From Rostrohypoxylon terebratum (taxonomy: Eukaryota > Ascomycota > Sordariomycetes > Xylariales > Hypoxylaceae), in the NCBI GenBank assembly GCA_022497145.1, contig MU385886.1:124001-188000 (forward strand): a stretch of 64,000 nt of DNA. The letters are read 5' to 3'. Shown here piece by piece: positions 35,638 through 48,711 of this stretch (the first letter of the stretch is position 1; each line of letters begins with the position of its first letter). A model generated the notes under the pieces. It worked only from the letters and a program-made list of their open reading frames with translations, made no database searches and was not told the DNA's origin. Made by a program: the position numbers and the translations under genes.

Positions 35638-37984
35638 TCATTCTAATGAAATAATGCTAACAGACTTGAGGCCTCTTGAATAAGCGAGCGTCCTAGCTTC
35701 ATGGCGTACCTCTAGAGACTTATTCCAACAAGCAGCAAACCCCTCAAGGTTCCCACCAATTGAGTCAGAAAATATCTGCCCCTTCCCGTCACTTGATGCT
35801 TGAACTCGATTTAAAATCTCTTCGAATTCAAAGGCACAATTTTCCCTATACATCGCAGTCCCCTGATCGCCCCGAATCGAGCCATTAACCAACTCTCCAT
35901 CCATAGCCCCCTGAAGAAAGCAATCCCCAATTAGCCGGCCAGTAGATATATATTTCGAACGATCGACGCCTCGGATGACGAACGGGGTTTTACCGCCTGG
36001 CAGTACAAAAATGTTGTCGCCGGATCTCAGACCGTCAGGGCCCCATCCAATAGCACCTGTGTCGTTCATGAATAAACGTCGCCTATCAGACATGAGTATT
36101 GAAACTGAGTCAAGACCCAAAATTTCATCGTATGGCTGATCGCCATCAGATATCTTAGCCTGCTGCCACTGTCGGACATGGATCTCGTCGCCGTCAGTTA
36201 ATCTCTCAATTTCCCCACGACAAGGAGTAAGTTTCGAATCAAAGACTAGGGCTCTCATGGTGGCCATGTCTAACTGGGAGTCAAGCTGTGATTCCTGGGT
36301 CGTATGTCCAGGAAAGTTTTCATGCCTCCAGCGGCAGCATGCCGACCTGAGCGCCTTCACGTCGACGCCGCCTAAAATCTGATTGCTAGAAACTAGAATC
36401 CTGCCCGCATAACTCGCAGCGATTGTCAAACGATTGGAATTTGGTTTGCAAACCGAATCCTCTTCAGCCTCCTCCGAATCTAGCGAGTTCATTCTACTGC
36501 GCAAGTAGGCCTCAATAGGCGCCCGAATATTTTTTGAGTGGCCAAATTGAATATCCGCACAAAGCGAATCCCAGAATGAATCGATAGACGTCCAACAATT
36601 GAATTTAAGGCCATTGCAGGCATTGTAGACTTTGCTAACAACCCGTGTCCGTCCAACTCCTTCACCATGCATAGGCGCACCCCAGTCGGGGACCCATGAA
36701 GGAAGGTCATTCCTAGTCTTTTGCCCAAGATCGCCGTATAGCACATCAAGGCTTCCTGTCGCTCCTATTATTGCCCTGACAGTGTAGACATATACATCTG
36801 GCGTTTTCGCATAGTAGTTAGGGGTGATACCAAGATCATTAGACAGCAGTCCGAGAAGTGCGTACACCCTATCTTGGTCATCGGAGGATTTCCGGTTATA
36901 TGTCGATTGCAATAGGATATGCAAGTCCCTACCAGCATCAGGCAATGCGAGTGTTTTGGTTTTCCAACGAGAATGGCTATACTGAATATTGGTGACAATT
37001 TCCGCGAACGAATTCAGGACCACCATACTATCTCGAGATAGATTGCAACCTTTGAGCATAGGTGTAATATTGTGGACGACAGCATTGGTGAACATTGCCC
37101 ATGGAGCTGTGCAGCCTCCATATCGAATCAGAGCATTTTGAGAGACGATAATCTGTTTCAGTATGAGACGTCAGCAGGATCATGATATCATGACTGTCTA
37201 AAGGGCTAACCTCCTGAAGAGTCCACATGCGAGTCCACCACGGACTCAGCACTAACATGCGAAGATTTTCGAATAACTCTAGTAAAACTTGATCTCCCAG
37301 TCCGATCAAAGCATTTAGATACTGGGGTTCAAGTTGCGCAAAAAGACACACAAGACAGAGCGTGTCGAGTTCACCAAGTTTTTGACTACTAGTCATGTCT
37401 TTGTAGCGATCAAGGAATTGAAAAATGTGTCGAGTATCTCGTGAGTCCCCATAGAACTCAAGCTCATTTGGCTTTGCCAAACGGGGACTGTTAGGTGTGA
37501 GGTGAGTCTGGCCGTCACCGAGAAAGACAACTACTCTGGTGTCGTGATTATAAATCTGTCGCATAATCTGAACTTGAACTTGTCGTTCAAATTTATCTTT
37601 TTGATTAATGCACTATTAATCCATTATCACATCAGCTACTTCCTCATAACTAGCGAAAAAAAAGTGAATTCCAAGCTTGAGTTCATAAGTTCAACGGTCA
37701 CATACCAAAGCGTCAACCCACAATAGAACGTCGACTTCTTCCCGCCTTATATGCCTCAGAGCTGTCTCAAGGTTTGCCGTAATAGCAATTTCTAATCCAT
37801 TGACTGTGATTGATTTGTTCATTCTTAGAGAACCCCAAGCATATGATAAGGCTTCGTAATCCAAATCCTCTTTGAGTCTTCTTACCACGAGATTGCACTC
37901 TAACTTGGACGTCCATTCACCTCGATGGAGCAGCATCAACCTGAATTTATCTCCGTCTAAGAGTCTTGGGTAGTATGGACCCAT
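35638..37984 (-). CDS. HET-domain protein, het-6-like (731 aa)
   Basis: Exons 37984..37706, 37612..37211 and 37152..35638. Introns use GTATGT..TTAATAG and GTTAGC..AAACAG. The frame is open further upstream, but the first ATG is 37984 (CCATGG). The HET domain begins with DYEALSYAWGS and continues with ITVNGLEIAITANLETALRH, LLWVDALCINQKDKFERQVQ, then RMWTLQEIIVSQNALIRYGG. The second half has DDQDRVYALLGLLSNDLGI and DLPSWVPDWG, which recur in het-6/'OR allele'-type proteins. Expected to act in non-self recognition and cell death; the partner is not identifiable. Convergent with the Zn2Cys6 gene, leaving 215 bp between stops. Confidence 0.9.
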
Positions 37985-38435
37985 GGCTAGGCCAGACAAT
38001 CGAAAATCAGAATAGGTACTATTAGGTAGGTACTAGTTAGGCAGGCAGGCAGGCTTGTTCAACAAAATTCTGATTGAAGCTTTTTAAATTTTTGCTTGTG
38101 ATCCTGTAAAATCCTTTCTAAGAACTGTGCATGTTCAGTTGTAGATATATAGGTATTCGATGCATATCCCGGATGTGAAGTGGCTATGCTTGCAGCGAAG
38201 GATCCTATAATATTCGAGAGGCTGTGCTATCCGACTATGCAGTACCTATAAATCTGGTCTATATTACTATGCATCAATTAATTGAGAGTGAAACTATTCT
38301 TCCTAATATTATTTTAATTCGAGATGCCAATGGCCTCCTAACCTAGGTGATCTGTACATACTAAACCCAGGTAAAATGAATACCTGAGGCAACAAGAATA
38401 ACCGATTCATAACAGATACCGCGCGTATACATAGC
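37985..38435. other. Intergenic, nothing recognised
   Basis: Promoter of the second HET gene and 3' flank of the DyP gene. A GGCA tetranucleotide run lies near 38040-38053. Confidence 0.5.
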
Positions 38436-39608
38436 TCACCATTCTGTCTCCAATCTTTTCAAGAAATCTGATGGCGGTGCGAAAAAGGTTATCCCTGTTA
38501 GTGGTGTTGAGAAATCAAGGATTCTATCATGTAGACCAGGCGGATGACCGATAAACATGCGCTGCAACATCTTCTCAATAACCCATAATCGCCTCGAATA
38601 CCCTATGAAATAAGTGCCAAATTGGCCAGAACCGGGAGATCCAAATGGCATATTATCTCGAAGAATATCATGCTCGTTACCATCCTCGTCTTCAATCGTG
38701 GCAAGCGATTTATGAGATTGTTGCTGACCTTCTGCAGCATCGTCTAACTCGATATTGTCGAACTTCTTACGCCCAATGATAGCTTCTTGCTGCTCGGTGG
38801 AAAGATCGTTCCATGCTCTCACATCATGAACGTACTTCTGGACCACGATGTAGCTACCACCAGCACAGGGCGCGTCCTCTTCCGCCACAAGAACGGAGTC
38901 TGGCACAGCAGGGCCTACTGGATTTGCCGTACCGTCGACGAATCCTAAAAGGTCGCGAACATCGAAATAGCGAAAACCGGTAGTCTCGTCGATGACAGTA
39001 ATGGCATCACCAAGACCGTCAAGAAGCTGCCTCTCAAATTCAAAGCAAAGATCCCGTCGCTCTGCGCGGATATGGAAGAGCAAGTCCCCTGGCGTTGATA
39101 CGGCAGTATGTTTTCGGCCATGCACTGGGATGAATGGATGAAGCTCAGCCGGCCGTGGGATCCGAGTAAGCGACGGCCATGCATTGCTGCCGATTCCTAC
39201 CGTGCAAGAGAACGCGGCGCCAAGATCTCGGATGGCGACGTTTTTAGCCAAACTTCCGATGCTGGAGAGAACTGAGCGTACCACACGGGCGGCGTCTAGA
39301 GTGGGAGCGATGGAAACTACGAGAAAGGTCGCAGACTGGGTTAGGGGTGCGTCGACACGTTGTGGTTCGATGGGAACCCGGTGTACGGACCGCGTGCTCA
39401 TAGCGACTCCTTGGCTTAGTGGGCGGATGGATGATCGGGATGTAGCACCCCGCAAAATGCTTCGAGGTTCGAGACGATTCTTCAGCTCGCAAAATGAGGC
39501 TGCTTGAGTGATTGTAACCGCCTGACGTGATATCCGAATATGACTCGTCGAATGTAACCGACCAAGGGAAAAGCGCGAGAGAATTCCGAAGGCCTTGGAT
39601 GAGTTCAT
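38436..39608 (-). CDS. DyP-type heme peroxidase (390 aa)
   Basis: Single exon; the first ATG is 39608. The family is clear from GFVDGTANP (distal Asp225), the His of QQSHKSLATI (proximal heme ligand, His299), HDILRDNMPFG (distal Arg317) and GTYFIGYSRRLWVIEKMLQRM. The Asp-His and His-Arg spacings (74 and 18) match those of class B/P DyPs (73 and 18 in the bacterial DypB enzyme, from memory). DyPs use hydrogen peroxide to oxidise dyes, phenols or other substrates. The first 80 residues are an Arg/Ser-rich, acid-poor extension that looks like a mitochondrial presequence. Starting at a later Met (39401) would remove it. No signal peptide, so an intracellular enzyme is more likely than a secreted one. 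Confidence 0.92.
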   Translation of the reverse strand: MNSSKAFGILSRFSLGRLHSTSHIRISRQAVTITQAASFCELKNRLEPRSILRGATSRSSIRPLSQGVAMSTRSVHRVPIEPQRVDAPLTQSATFLVVSIAPTLDAARVVRSVLSSIGSLAKNVAIRDLGAAFSCTVGIGSNAWPSLTRIPRPAELHPFIPVHGRKHTAVSTPGDLLFHIRAERRDLCFEFERQLLDGLGDAITVIDETTGFRYFDVRDLLGFVDGTANPVGPAVPDSVLVAEEDAPCAGGSYIVVQKYVHDVRAWNDLSTEQQEAIIGRKKFDNIELDDAAEGQQQSHKSLATIEDEDGNEHDILRDNMPFGSPGSGQFGTYFIGYSRRLWVIEKMLQRMFIGHPPGLHDRILDFSTPLTGITFFAPPSDFLKRLETEW

Positions 39609-42466
39609 ACCGTTGTCGTCAAAAGGGACAACCAAGATATGGATGTTTTCGATGTAGCTATGATGTACAAGGTAACTTTCTTATGCCCTTACTCGGAAAG
39701 TTAAGCGCCAATGGATTTTGAATGAACGTGTAGTGGTTGGCTACTTCGATCTTGCCACTGCTCCAGTTGCTGCACGGTGCTTACACACCCTTTACTGACT
39801 TCGTATCGGTGCTCTTGCTAGCCATCCATTGGTCAGCTGCCTCCACCACCAACATCCTAACATCCATGATCGCAGCTAAGGGCCTGATTAGAGTTTGTGG
39901 CAGACAATATTAGTAATAATAGGCGTTTAAGGCGCGGTTGAAGGCGTATAGAGTCTAGACTTTGTGTCGTACAACATCGAAGCTCTATGCAGAAGAAAAG
40001 TGGCGGCTAAAATCTCAGCTACACACAACGCACTCGTCTTTATTACCGTTCTATTTACTAACGAAGAGATGTTTCATGATCATATAGTCGAATTTCCAAG
40101 ATCGTGCCTGCATCTGTTGGGTTACCGCAGGTGTCGACCTAATATTAAATACCTACACTAAGCTATTAATGACTATGAAGAACTTGTGTCTGATAATAGT
40201 TCACATCACTACGGAAGGTCGCCGAATGTAGTACCAATGACAAAAGCCGTTATAAAGACATGAAATCCTGAAATCCTGTAAAAATCAGTATAGTAACCCA
40301 CACAACTACTCAGCTATAAGCATGTCATTAGGTAGTACTTTATAAGGTTTGTAATCAACTGACCACACTTTCAGTACTTTCTTATGTAGATACATAATAC
40401 CTGCTAAGCATCTGATATTTAAGGGCTAGCGGAAAGCTCGGAAGACGCATGAAATCTTGGGATGAATGTGAGTGGAGTTTAAGTTACAACTAAAGAAGAG
40501 GAAGAATATCTGAGTAGGTACTTTTTCAACCCGTTGATATAGCCATGACTCAGAAATCGATATTTCTTATCAACTTTCTACTTCAGACCCTGGGGTCCTA
40601 ACCACAAGGTTCTAGCCAGGTCTTCAAGACGGCGACGAGTCTTCTTCGATGGAAAACCGGGTTATTTCCTAGCACCCTCTGCTTTACTTGGTTCGTACGT
40701 AATTACCGAATACCTATGCATCCGCTCACATCCTGCAACATCGTATATCTCACCTCGTACATCTTACATCGTATACGTACAGATGTGGCGTTGAGACAGT
40801 TCATATCTTATGACAAATCCTCGTAAACATGGAACATTAATGCGAGGAAACATGTCTTTGCGTCCGGTAAAGGATACCTTAGAAAGGTGACCTAGTAATA
40901 GAATTTAAATGATCTAATACTTTGATACTGAGTCAGAGATAAGTAGGCTCACTACCTACGTATAGTTCAATATAGACAAAAAAAGATCAAGTCTTCATGT
41001 ACAAGGCTGCACATCTCACAATAGACTGCTCCATTAATATAATACAAACCCGGTCTATCACACGTGTACTATCCTCGAACACATGTCTCCCCAGGCAGAT
41101 TGGTGGAGCAATGGAGATAAAGTCACTTGGAACTTGGCAGTTCTACATAGTATAATATAGATGCTGACGTAATTACTATTATAATCCCAGAACCGAAGGA
41201 TCTCCTAGTCTAAGCGACCATATAAAAGTTAACTTATAGGTAAGGTATTTGTGAGTTTTCTTAGCTAAGCACTCAATATCTACGTATGATATTTCCTTTA
41301 TGGGTAGGCAGCTCTACGTAACCTAGGACCTAGGTACTAGGTAACTAGGTAGGTAGGTAGTGAGTTGTTGGAATTTCAATCTACGTCAGCCGCCATAAGT
41401 TGAATTCAAATGATACTTGAAAGTGAAACCAATGTCTGCAAGAAAATTCCTTTTAATTTTTTAAAAAAAGATATACCTGTTCTTGTTCGTGAAAGTTATG
41501 TGGTATCTGTCCATGCAGAGGATCTGGTAATAGCTGAAGTGACAGAAATTTCACTTGATCGGAATCTTAAAAGTTTTTGCTCCAGGACGATAATACCTGC
41601 CGGCTGTACGACACCGAAACTCCGCTGACATGACGAAAATGATTCGCCCCCTTTCTTATACTTGTGCTTCAACATTGAACGAATGCCCGTCCTACTTACC
41701 GCTGCAAGTGTTGGAGGATGCTACCATCTCCCAGAGCCCAGGACCCTATCTATACCATGCGCATCATACCACTAATCGCCGATTGGAAATATGCGTAGAG
41801 CTACCCTACCAGTCCTACGTCAGCGGCTTCAGTAACGTCACATTCTTTTATCATACGAGCTTTCTTCCTAGGTTAGGCGCGCGTTTAATAGCCAATTTCC
41901 GGTTGCGAAATACGACAACTCGGTCCCGGGACAATACGACCGGGCGGAGACAATGGAGAATCCTGCCCAATAACCCGTTCTCGGCTTGCACGGCTGCTAG
42001 GACGGGGGTGAGTGTGATAGGGTGACGTGAAATGGCTTGGCGAAAATGTGAAAGGGGGGAGCTCTCGAGAGACATGATCGAGGAAAATCTAAATTCTAAC
42101 AGTATGACAAGTCGCAATGTGTACCTAGGTTAGGTAGGTAGTTCTTAGAATTACTTTTTGATAGTCGAAATTAAAGTGAATTACTACACTAGGTACCTAT
42201 TTGCACACCCGACCTGTAGAAGATAGTTTTATTCGGAATCACCAGATATCAAGACTTATTTGCAAAGCGAGTGAATTTGTTATGGAAGACAACGTGAGAT
42301 ATATATTGAAAGCGTTTCCAATTTCTAGATAGGTAGTTCAAAAAGAGTGCCTCGGTGTGAATTTTGTTGTGTCAGCGAATGGCTCGTGGGAGGCCGTGCC
42401 TTATCCCACGGAATAGACTTTCCAACTCCTCAAACCATCGTAAAGGGTTGCTAATCCATGTTCTGT
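39609..42466. other. Long AT-rich intergenic region
   Basis: The longest gene-poor stretch. Motif CCTAGGACCTAGGTACTAGGTAACTAGGTAGG lies at 41321-41360. Open frames at 41410-41628 and 41630-42025 have no recognisable family or splice context and are not called. Confidence 0.5.
41321..41360. repeat. TAGGTA-type motif cluster
   Basis: Repeated CCTAGG/TAGGTA units ending in (TAGG)n. Same family as the motifs at 13.8, 47.6 and 59.3 kb. Confidence 0.7.
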
Positions 42467-43144
42467 CTAAGCAGTCGCGCTCGAGCCCGACGACGGGGCT
42501 ATAGACCTCAAGGTAACAAGCACTTTGCCATCGGTATCATCGCCAGTTGAGTTCCAGTTCAGGCTCCAGATGCCGTCCTGGCCAGAAGGAAGAGCGTACC
42601 ACTCGGACTGGAGATCTCCGCTAGAGCTCTGGTGGAACAAGAACTGGCCATAGAAGAGGAAACCTGAGCTAGACCTGCCGGTGGTGCTGTTGGTGGAGTT
42701 GCTGAAGGAGACCTGGTGACCGCTGGCAGTGGTGTCCGGAACATTGAAAGTGAGGTTCGACCAGGTGGGAGAGGTGTCAGTAGCGTTCGGGCTTCCCAAC
42801 AAAGCGTTGTCGGTACCGACGTCGACTGAATTTTCATGTAAGTATAATAGCCTCCGAGGTGGTTTGATGTAGATAACTTACATAGAACGGGCGCAGCTTC
42901 GGTGCTGTTGGAAGACGAAGCCGAGCCGATGAAGGCGCCCTCTGAAAAGTTTTGTCAATATTAATTTATTATTCTCGGTTGTGCTACTTGACTAACCTCC
43001 AGTGGTAAAAACTTGAGCGCCACCGATGCCATCGCCGTAAGCGTAGAGGCTGAAGTTGGTTGTAGGACCGCGCCTCATGACCATTGGCGAAGCAGCGAAG
43101 GCCATGGGAAGGCCGATAAGGAGAATGTTCTTAAGTGCAGACAT
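42467..43144 (-). CDS. Secreted Ser/Thr/Asn-rich protein (188 aa), unknown function
   Basis: Exons 43144..42997, 42941..42882 and 42825..42467. Introns use GTTAGT..TTTTCAG and GTAAGT..AATTCAG. Signal peptide MSALKNILLIGLPMAFAASP. The mature part starts with TTNFSLYAYGDGIGGAQVF, which I recognise from a group of unnamed secreted ascomycete proteins. Many N-glycosylation sequons (NFS, NST, NAT, NLT) and a Ser/Thr-rich middle. The end is SLNWNSTGDDTDGKVLVTLR. No Cys, no catalytic motif. Probably cell-wall or extracellular. Divergent from the laccase, sharing a 1.4-kb upstream region. Confidence 0.8.
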
Positions 43145-44539
43145 GGTGAATGAGTTAACGAGTGGTGTTATCTTTTTTCTTTTCGTGAAGGACAGAATGG
43201 CTTGGGTGGGAAAGATAGAGAGACGGCAAGATAGCAAGAAAAGACCCTGATGTGTTTTGGGAAAGTGGTCAACCGAGTTGTGGTCGTTGAAAAATGAGAT
43301 TTGGACTAGACGCTGGTCTTTTGATCTTTTTCATACTTTCCATATTTTCCATGTCGACAACTTACAACCCCTTTCTCAACCCTGCTTGGATATTGATTCG
43401 TCATCTTGTCCTAAGTATCAGATGTCAACTATGCCATGACGAGCCTTGGTCGCTATATTCGGCTTGTGGGCCGTCTCGGTGGTTGCGGGAGGGTCCGGGG
43501 TTGCGGCGACCGCAGCACCCCCCATGCAGCAAACGCGTAATCGTCCAAACGTGGCTATTCGTCCAAAGATTACTGTTTTACTATTTTGACCCTTTTTTGA
43601 TAGTCGAGTCCACTTATTATTTCTCGGCAGATGCAGGGGCCGTGAACCCTTTGACAGCCACGCTATGCTCTAGCCGGCTACATACCGACCCTGATTGAAA
43701 AATGTTTATCTAATAAGATCTAGGATCGCTTGGATATCCGATCAATATTATCAGCTGGCCCTCGCAAGGCTTACCAGAACATTTCGTAATCCTGGAAGCT
43801 GATAAGTTATGCATACTACTATAAGGCATCTTAGTGGACTCGATGATGCGGCCCAACGCCCACTACGACTATTCTACCCTCGATCACACATCGGTGGCTG
43901 AGTGCAACTCCGTCACGAGCTCGGACTGGTCCATAATGCTACACATCAAACGAGTCTAGACTTATCGTTCTATTCATTTTCTATCAAGTCCGTGAAACGT
44001 CCCTGAACTACAATCCTTACCGACGCCTTACTATACCCTCGGCGGCTCTGCGGTTCGAAAGTCCACTGCAAGGCATCATCCATGGAGCTCCACAGAACAC
44101 GCGGGCCGCCTCATGTCTGGACGCGTACCTCAGCAATACGAAAGCATCTCCCAGCAAGCATCTAACCCAGCTTTCTCAGCTTCAAGGGGTCTCCCTAGTG
44201 CGATTTGACGATGGTGGATTCCATGCTGAGACCATCACACGTGCAGTATACTGGGAGAAGACCATGCAATGCTACTTTGGGACGATTTCTAAGTCTCAAC
44301 TCGTCCAATGCTATATTCGGCAGGTGGACTATAGGGGTCCCGAGTAAGAGAAGATGGCGAACATAAAGAGTGCCTGATTTCGTTCGTGATGTCGAAAAGA
44401 AGAGGGACAACCAAGTCGTTCTTTGCACTTCAGCCTCTCTCCTAGGGGCTTGTCTTTTAAAAAACCAAAAACCTTCATTTTATCTTTCTTGGATTAGCTT
44501 TGATTTCGACCTTCCAGCCACAGCTGGAATCATTACATC
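43145..44539. other. Shared upstream region of secreted protein and laccase genes
   Basis: Divergent promoter region. A 134-codon open frame at 43294-43698 has no family resemblance and is treated as noise. No regulatory site can be assigned. Confidence 0.5.
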
Positions 44540-46577
44540 ATGTCTGCCTTTAAACTATCAACTCTTCCGCTGTTGTTCTTGTACGGGACGGCGGCAGCCT
44601 CCCCCTTCGTCCCTGAGGTGAAGCTATACCCGCGAGCAGCATGCTCAGGGAATACGGCCACGACCAGAAGCGAGTGGTGCGATTACTCTATCGACACTGA
44701 CTACACGACCGAGGTTGTCGATACTGGAGTAACTAAGGAATATTGGCTCGAGCTGACCGACGTGACCGTCGCTCCTGATGGAGTCTCTCGATCCGCCATG
44801 GCCGTCAACGTAAGTAGTATAGCGCAGCTTTAACAGTATCCATCATACTTGCATGGAACGTTGCTAATAACTTGGTATAGGGCACAATTCCTGGACCTAC
44901 TCTCTACGCTGACTGGGGTGATACTGTGGTTGTACATGTCACTAACTCCCTTACTACTTCCAACAATGGCACTTGTAAGTATAGTCTCCGATATTTCTTG
45001 GTTATTTTTCAGCTGTACCCCAAGACAATGGGGAAGGCATCCTGGTCCTTGTCTTCTCCGCTGTATCCGCTCTCTTTTCTTTACCAGTAACCCGGAGTCT
45101 AACAAAGATTTTCAGCTATTCATTGGCATGGTATTCGCCAGAACTTTACCAACGAGAACGATGGTGTCGTCTCCATCACCCAGTGCCCGCAAGCGCCTGG
45201 AGAGACAAGGACATACACCTGGAAGGCACTCCAGTATGGCTCTACCTGGTACCACTCGCACTTTGCTCTTCAAGCATGGGAGGGTGTTGCTGGTGGTATC
45301 ATCATCAACGGCCCGGCTACTGCCAACTACGACGAGGATCTAGGAATGGTATTCTTATCTGACTGGGATCACTCGACTGTGGACGAACTCTGGATCTCTG
45401 CCGAGCTAAACGGTCCCCCACTTCTAGACACTGGTCTCATCAACGGCACCAACGTCTACAACGATACTGGGTCGAGATTCAACGTTTCCTTCACTGAGGG
45501 AACTTCTTACCGCATGAGACTCGTCAATGGTGCTGTCGATACCCACTTCAAGTTCTCCATCGACAACCACACCATGCAAGTTATCGCAAGTGATCTCGTT
45601 CCGATCCAGCCGTACAACACCACGGTTCTGGACATTGGCATGGGACAACGCTACGATATTGTTGTGACTGCCGACCAAGCCTCGGTCGCAGACAACTTCT
45701 GGATCCGAGCTATTCCTCAGTCTGCCTGCTCTGATAATGACAACTCGGACGACATTCGTGGTATCGTCACATATGCCGACACCGTAGGAACACCTGACAC
45801 TACGGGTTACGACTACACTGATTCTTGCGATGATGAGACCTCCAACTTGGTTCCCTACATCTCTAAGACTGTTGGAGATGCAGCCACTGCCACCACCAAC
45901 GAAGCTGCCGACTTTACTACTACCGCGGCGGGTTTCTTCAGGTGGACCCTGAACAGCACAACTATGGTGGTCGACTGGACAGACCCTACTCTTCTACAAG
46001 TTACAAATGAGGTGACCGACTTCGAAACCGATGACGCCGTGATCGAATTACCCGACGCCGATGTTTGGTTCTACCTAGCCATCACCACTGACCGTGCCAT
46101 TCCCCACCCGTGAGTAGCCTGAGCTTTTCTAAATTACCCCTTCAGCATCAAACGTCTTACTTACCTAGATGGTAGGATCCACCTCCACGGACACGACTTC
46201 TTTGTCCTTGCTCAGGCCACTGGCACCTACTCCAGCGACGTCACCCTCAACCTGGACAACCCACCTCGCCGAGACACGGCTATGCTACCTGCGAGTGGAT
46301 ATCTCGTCATTGCCTTTAAGACCGACAACCCCGGTGTCTGGCTCATGCACGTAAGTAGCCTCTTGCGCTCGAGACCCTCCCAGTATATTAATTACTGACA
46401 TTTATATCACAGTGCCACATTGGCTGGCATACAAGCGAAGGATTTGCCCTACAATTCGTCGAGAGATACGATGAGATCGCAGGCATCACCAACGCCACTA
46501 CGTTATCCGACCAGTGCACAACTTGGACGGATTTCCAGGACTCAGAAGACATTGACCAAGACGACTCTGGAATATAG
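44540..46577 (+). CDS. Ascomycete laccase, multicopper oxidase (565 aa)
   Basis: Exons 44540..44809, 44881..44974, 45116..46109, 46176..46350 and 46413..46577; all donors are GTAAGT or GTGAGT. Signal peptide residues 1-20 (ends TAAASPF). All copper motifs are present: HWHGIRQ, YHSHF, PIHLHGHDF (spans intron 4) and CHIGWHTSEGFALQ (begins exactly after the last intron). The residue ten after the type-1 Cys is Leu. The protein ends DSGI, the C-terminal plug of ascomycete laccases that closes the solvent channel. It oxidises phenols with four-electron reduction of oxygen and is secreted. Likely roles are lignin or phenol turnover, pigment or detoxification; which one is not shown. N-terminal KLYPRAACSGNTATTR fits a processed propeptide. 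Confidence 0.95.
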
Positions 46578-48711
46578 ATTACCTAACGAGTTGAAGAAAA
46601 GTATAGTAGGAAACTATACAAATTCTAACATTAAGGCGGAAACACACCTAAACAGGCACACACACCCATGTTCATAGCGATCCATCGACTCTCGTTTTTT
46701 TTTTATCCCCTCACTCGTTAACAGCCCTCGGAGAATAATAAATTTCCATTGTTCCTAAACAAAAATCTTAACTAGTAAATTGTGCTTGCATGTGACCCGA
46801 ACAGTTTTTGGATAACAATCGTAACATCCGCCGTACATCCTGCTAAATCATCTGCAATCTGCCATCCAACATCCATCCATGGCATGTTGCGTAATAAGCT
46901 TAACCTAATCATCTCCAGGACTAAGCCCCTGGTAACTACAGGGGGGTTCAGAGCATTTCAAGTGCTGAGGCTGTAGCCCTAAGGAGTTTGAGCGCATGGA
47001 TTTCTATAACACCTCGGTAAGTTCCAGGATAGGTCTGAATAACACGAATTATGATATTAGACTGGGAATTCATTGACAATGCTTTATGGTGAGCAGGCGT
47101 GATAGGCGGGTATACACTTGACCTAACCACCACTACCTAGACTACGGAACGATCGTCAGATCCACCAAGATCTACCTACCCTAATACCTAGTACGTATCT
47201 TGCAACTACTGGTGATCAACGTTATAGTATCTACAATGACAGCATAATATAATTTTTCTTTGCTGTATTTGACATATCAGAGGCTCCCAAGCTGCCATAC
47301 GCCCATCCTATCAAAGTAGCACCCCAACTCATACCCACTATATCTCCTGTCCAGAAAATCTTGATTTTGGCAAATTCGTTTCAATATGAAGTGAGTTTGA
47401 GTCTCTCCCATGAAAGCCCCTTATGAAGGCGAAAATTTAGGCGCTTTGAAACGCGGTTATCGCCGCCAAACGCCAAGACCGAAGCGCACCCATTCAGGGT
47501 CATAAAATGAGTTCTCCCGTCGCATCCCGTCGCAACTCACCCCGAGAAGGGTTTTAAAACTCGCCGAGGGTGGCCGAGGTGTCCTATTGCGGCGAAACCC
47601 GCCCGCGCGAATACCTTCATGCCTGCCAACCTACCTGCCTAGGCCCTACCTACCTGCCTACGTACCAGGTACCTGGTAGGTAGCTAGGGTATATTCTAGA
47701 ACTTCGTGATCGACGTCCCCAAGTTTCTTCTAGGTGGGCATGAAGCCTCAACTTTGCGCGCCAGGCTATTACGCGTCCAAGCTACCATTTGGTCTATTTC
47801 TGTCTTGACGTGCCCCACAACGAAGAGCCTCGTGGACCCCCTAAGGTCCCCTAAATCCCATTCAAGTTAGGCGCGACGTGGCCCTAGCATAACCCCTTTT
47901 AAGGGGTCGGTAACTAGTATATCTCGATCTAGTGGAAACAACAGCCAGGTGAAGAGCTAGGATATATACCTACTATTAGTAATTCGCGTTGAATCATTTG
48001 TCCATTGATTCAAGCATTCATGAACTTAGTAAGATATAGCTAAACCTACATCGCCGATTTCCAGCCTAATTTCATTTTCAAAAGCAAGCGGCCTGGCAGC
48101 CTGGGGACCTACTATGTATAGGTAGGTAGCTAGTCTTTGATGGTAAAACCGTCCTAGCTATTGTTTACCGCGTGCCCTTGGACCGTTTTCGACACCAGGT
48201 AATTAGGTAAGGTACGTAACCTTTTTTTTTCCTGCTGGAAAAAATTTTTTTGTGTTACATTCAAAGCACGTAGTTTTGATAGTGTTTCTGTTCTCAGCCT
48301 AGATTGGACGCCATGACCATTAATCAAAATGAGCTATGTGGATAGCTTCTACTGACATTCACGGAGATACTAGCCGAAAACAATGTAAGCACTACTACTA
48401 TAAACCTAGCGTCGGGGATGCTTGCGTGGAGCCGTACTGGAGTTGATGCTATATTTCAACGACATTTTCTCCTCTAATAACGTACCTAAGTAGTTAACCT
48501 ACTGACATAATCATATAACTACTAATTATCTAGGTTGGTAGTCATCTAGCGATACAACCATATCTCGTCGTCAGTGATAGTAACAGTACGACGCAGCGTT
48601 TGTCTAAAGAAAATTTTGCAGCTACGGAACACTGACTAATCCTGCCACTGAAGCCAAAGCCATATTGACCCGTTCGCGGATATTTTGTATATTCCGTGGT
48701 AGCAATATCTA
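46578..48711. other. Long intergenic region with GC-rich island
   Basis: GC-richer stretch 47440-47620 with several GGCG/CGCC palindromic bits. A TAGGTA-type cluster lies at 47629-47689. No coding frame supported. Confidence 0.5.
47629..47689. repeat. TAGGTA-type motif cluster
   Basis: CCTACCTGCC repeated, then CCAGGTACCTGGTAGGTAGC with a palindromic core CCAGGTACCTGG. Confidence 0.7.

Noticed and set aside
41630..42025. 131-codon plus-strand frame in the AT-rich gap
   Set aside because: No family, no splice or leader context, and an equally long overlapping frame on the other strand.
43294..43698. 134-codon frame between the secreted protein and the laccase
   Set aside because: Overlaps the promoter of the secreted-protein gene; composition looks random.
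44041..44075. tRNA-like GGTTCGAAAGTCC stretch
   Set aside because: Only a B-box-like bit; no matching A box or cloverleaf arms nearby.
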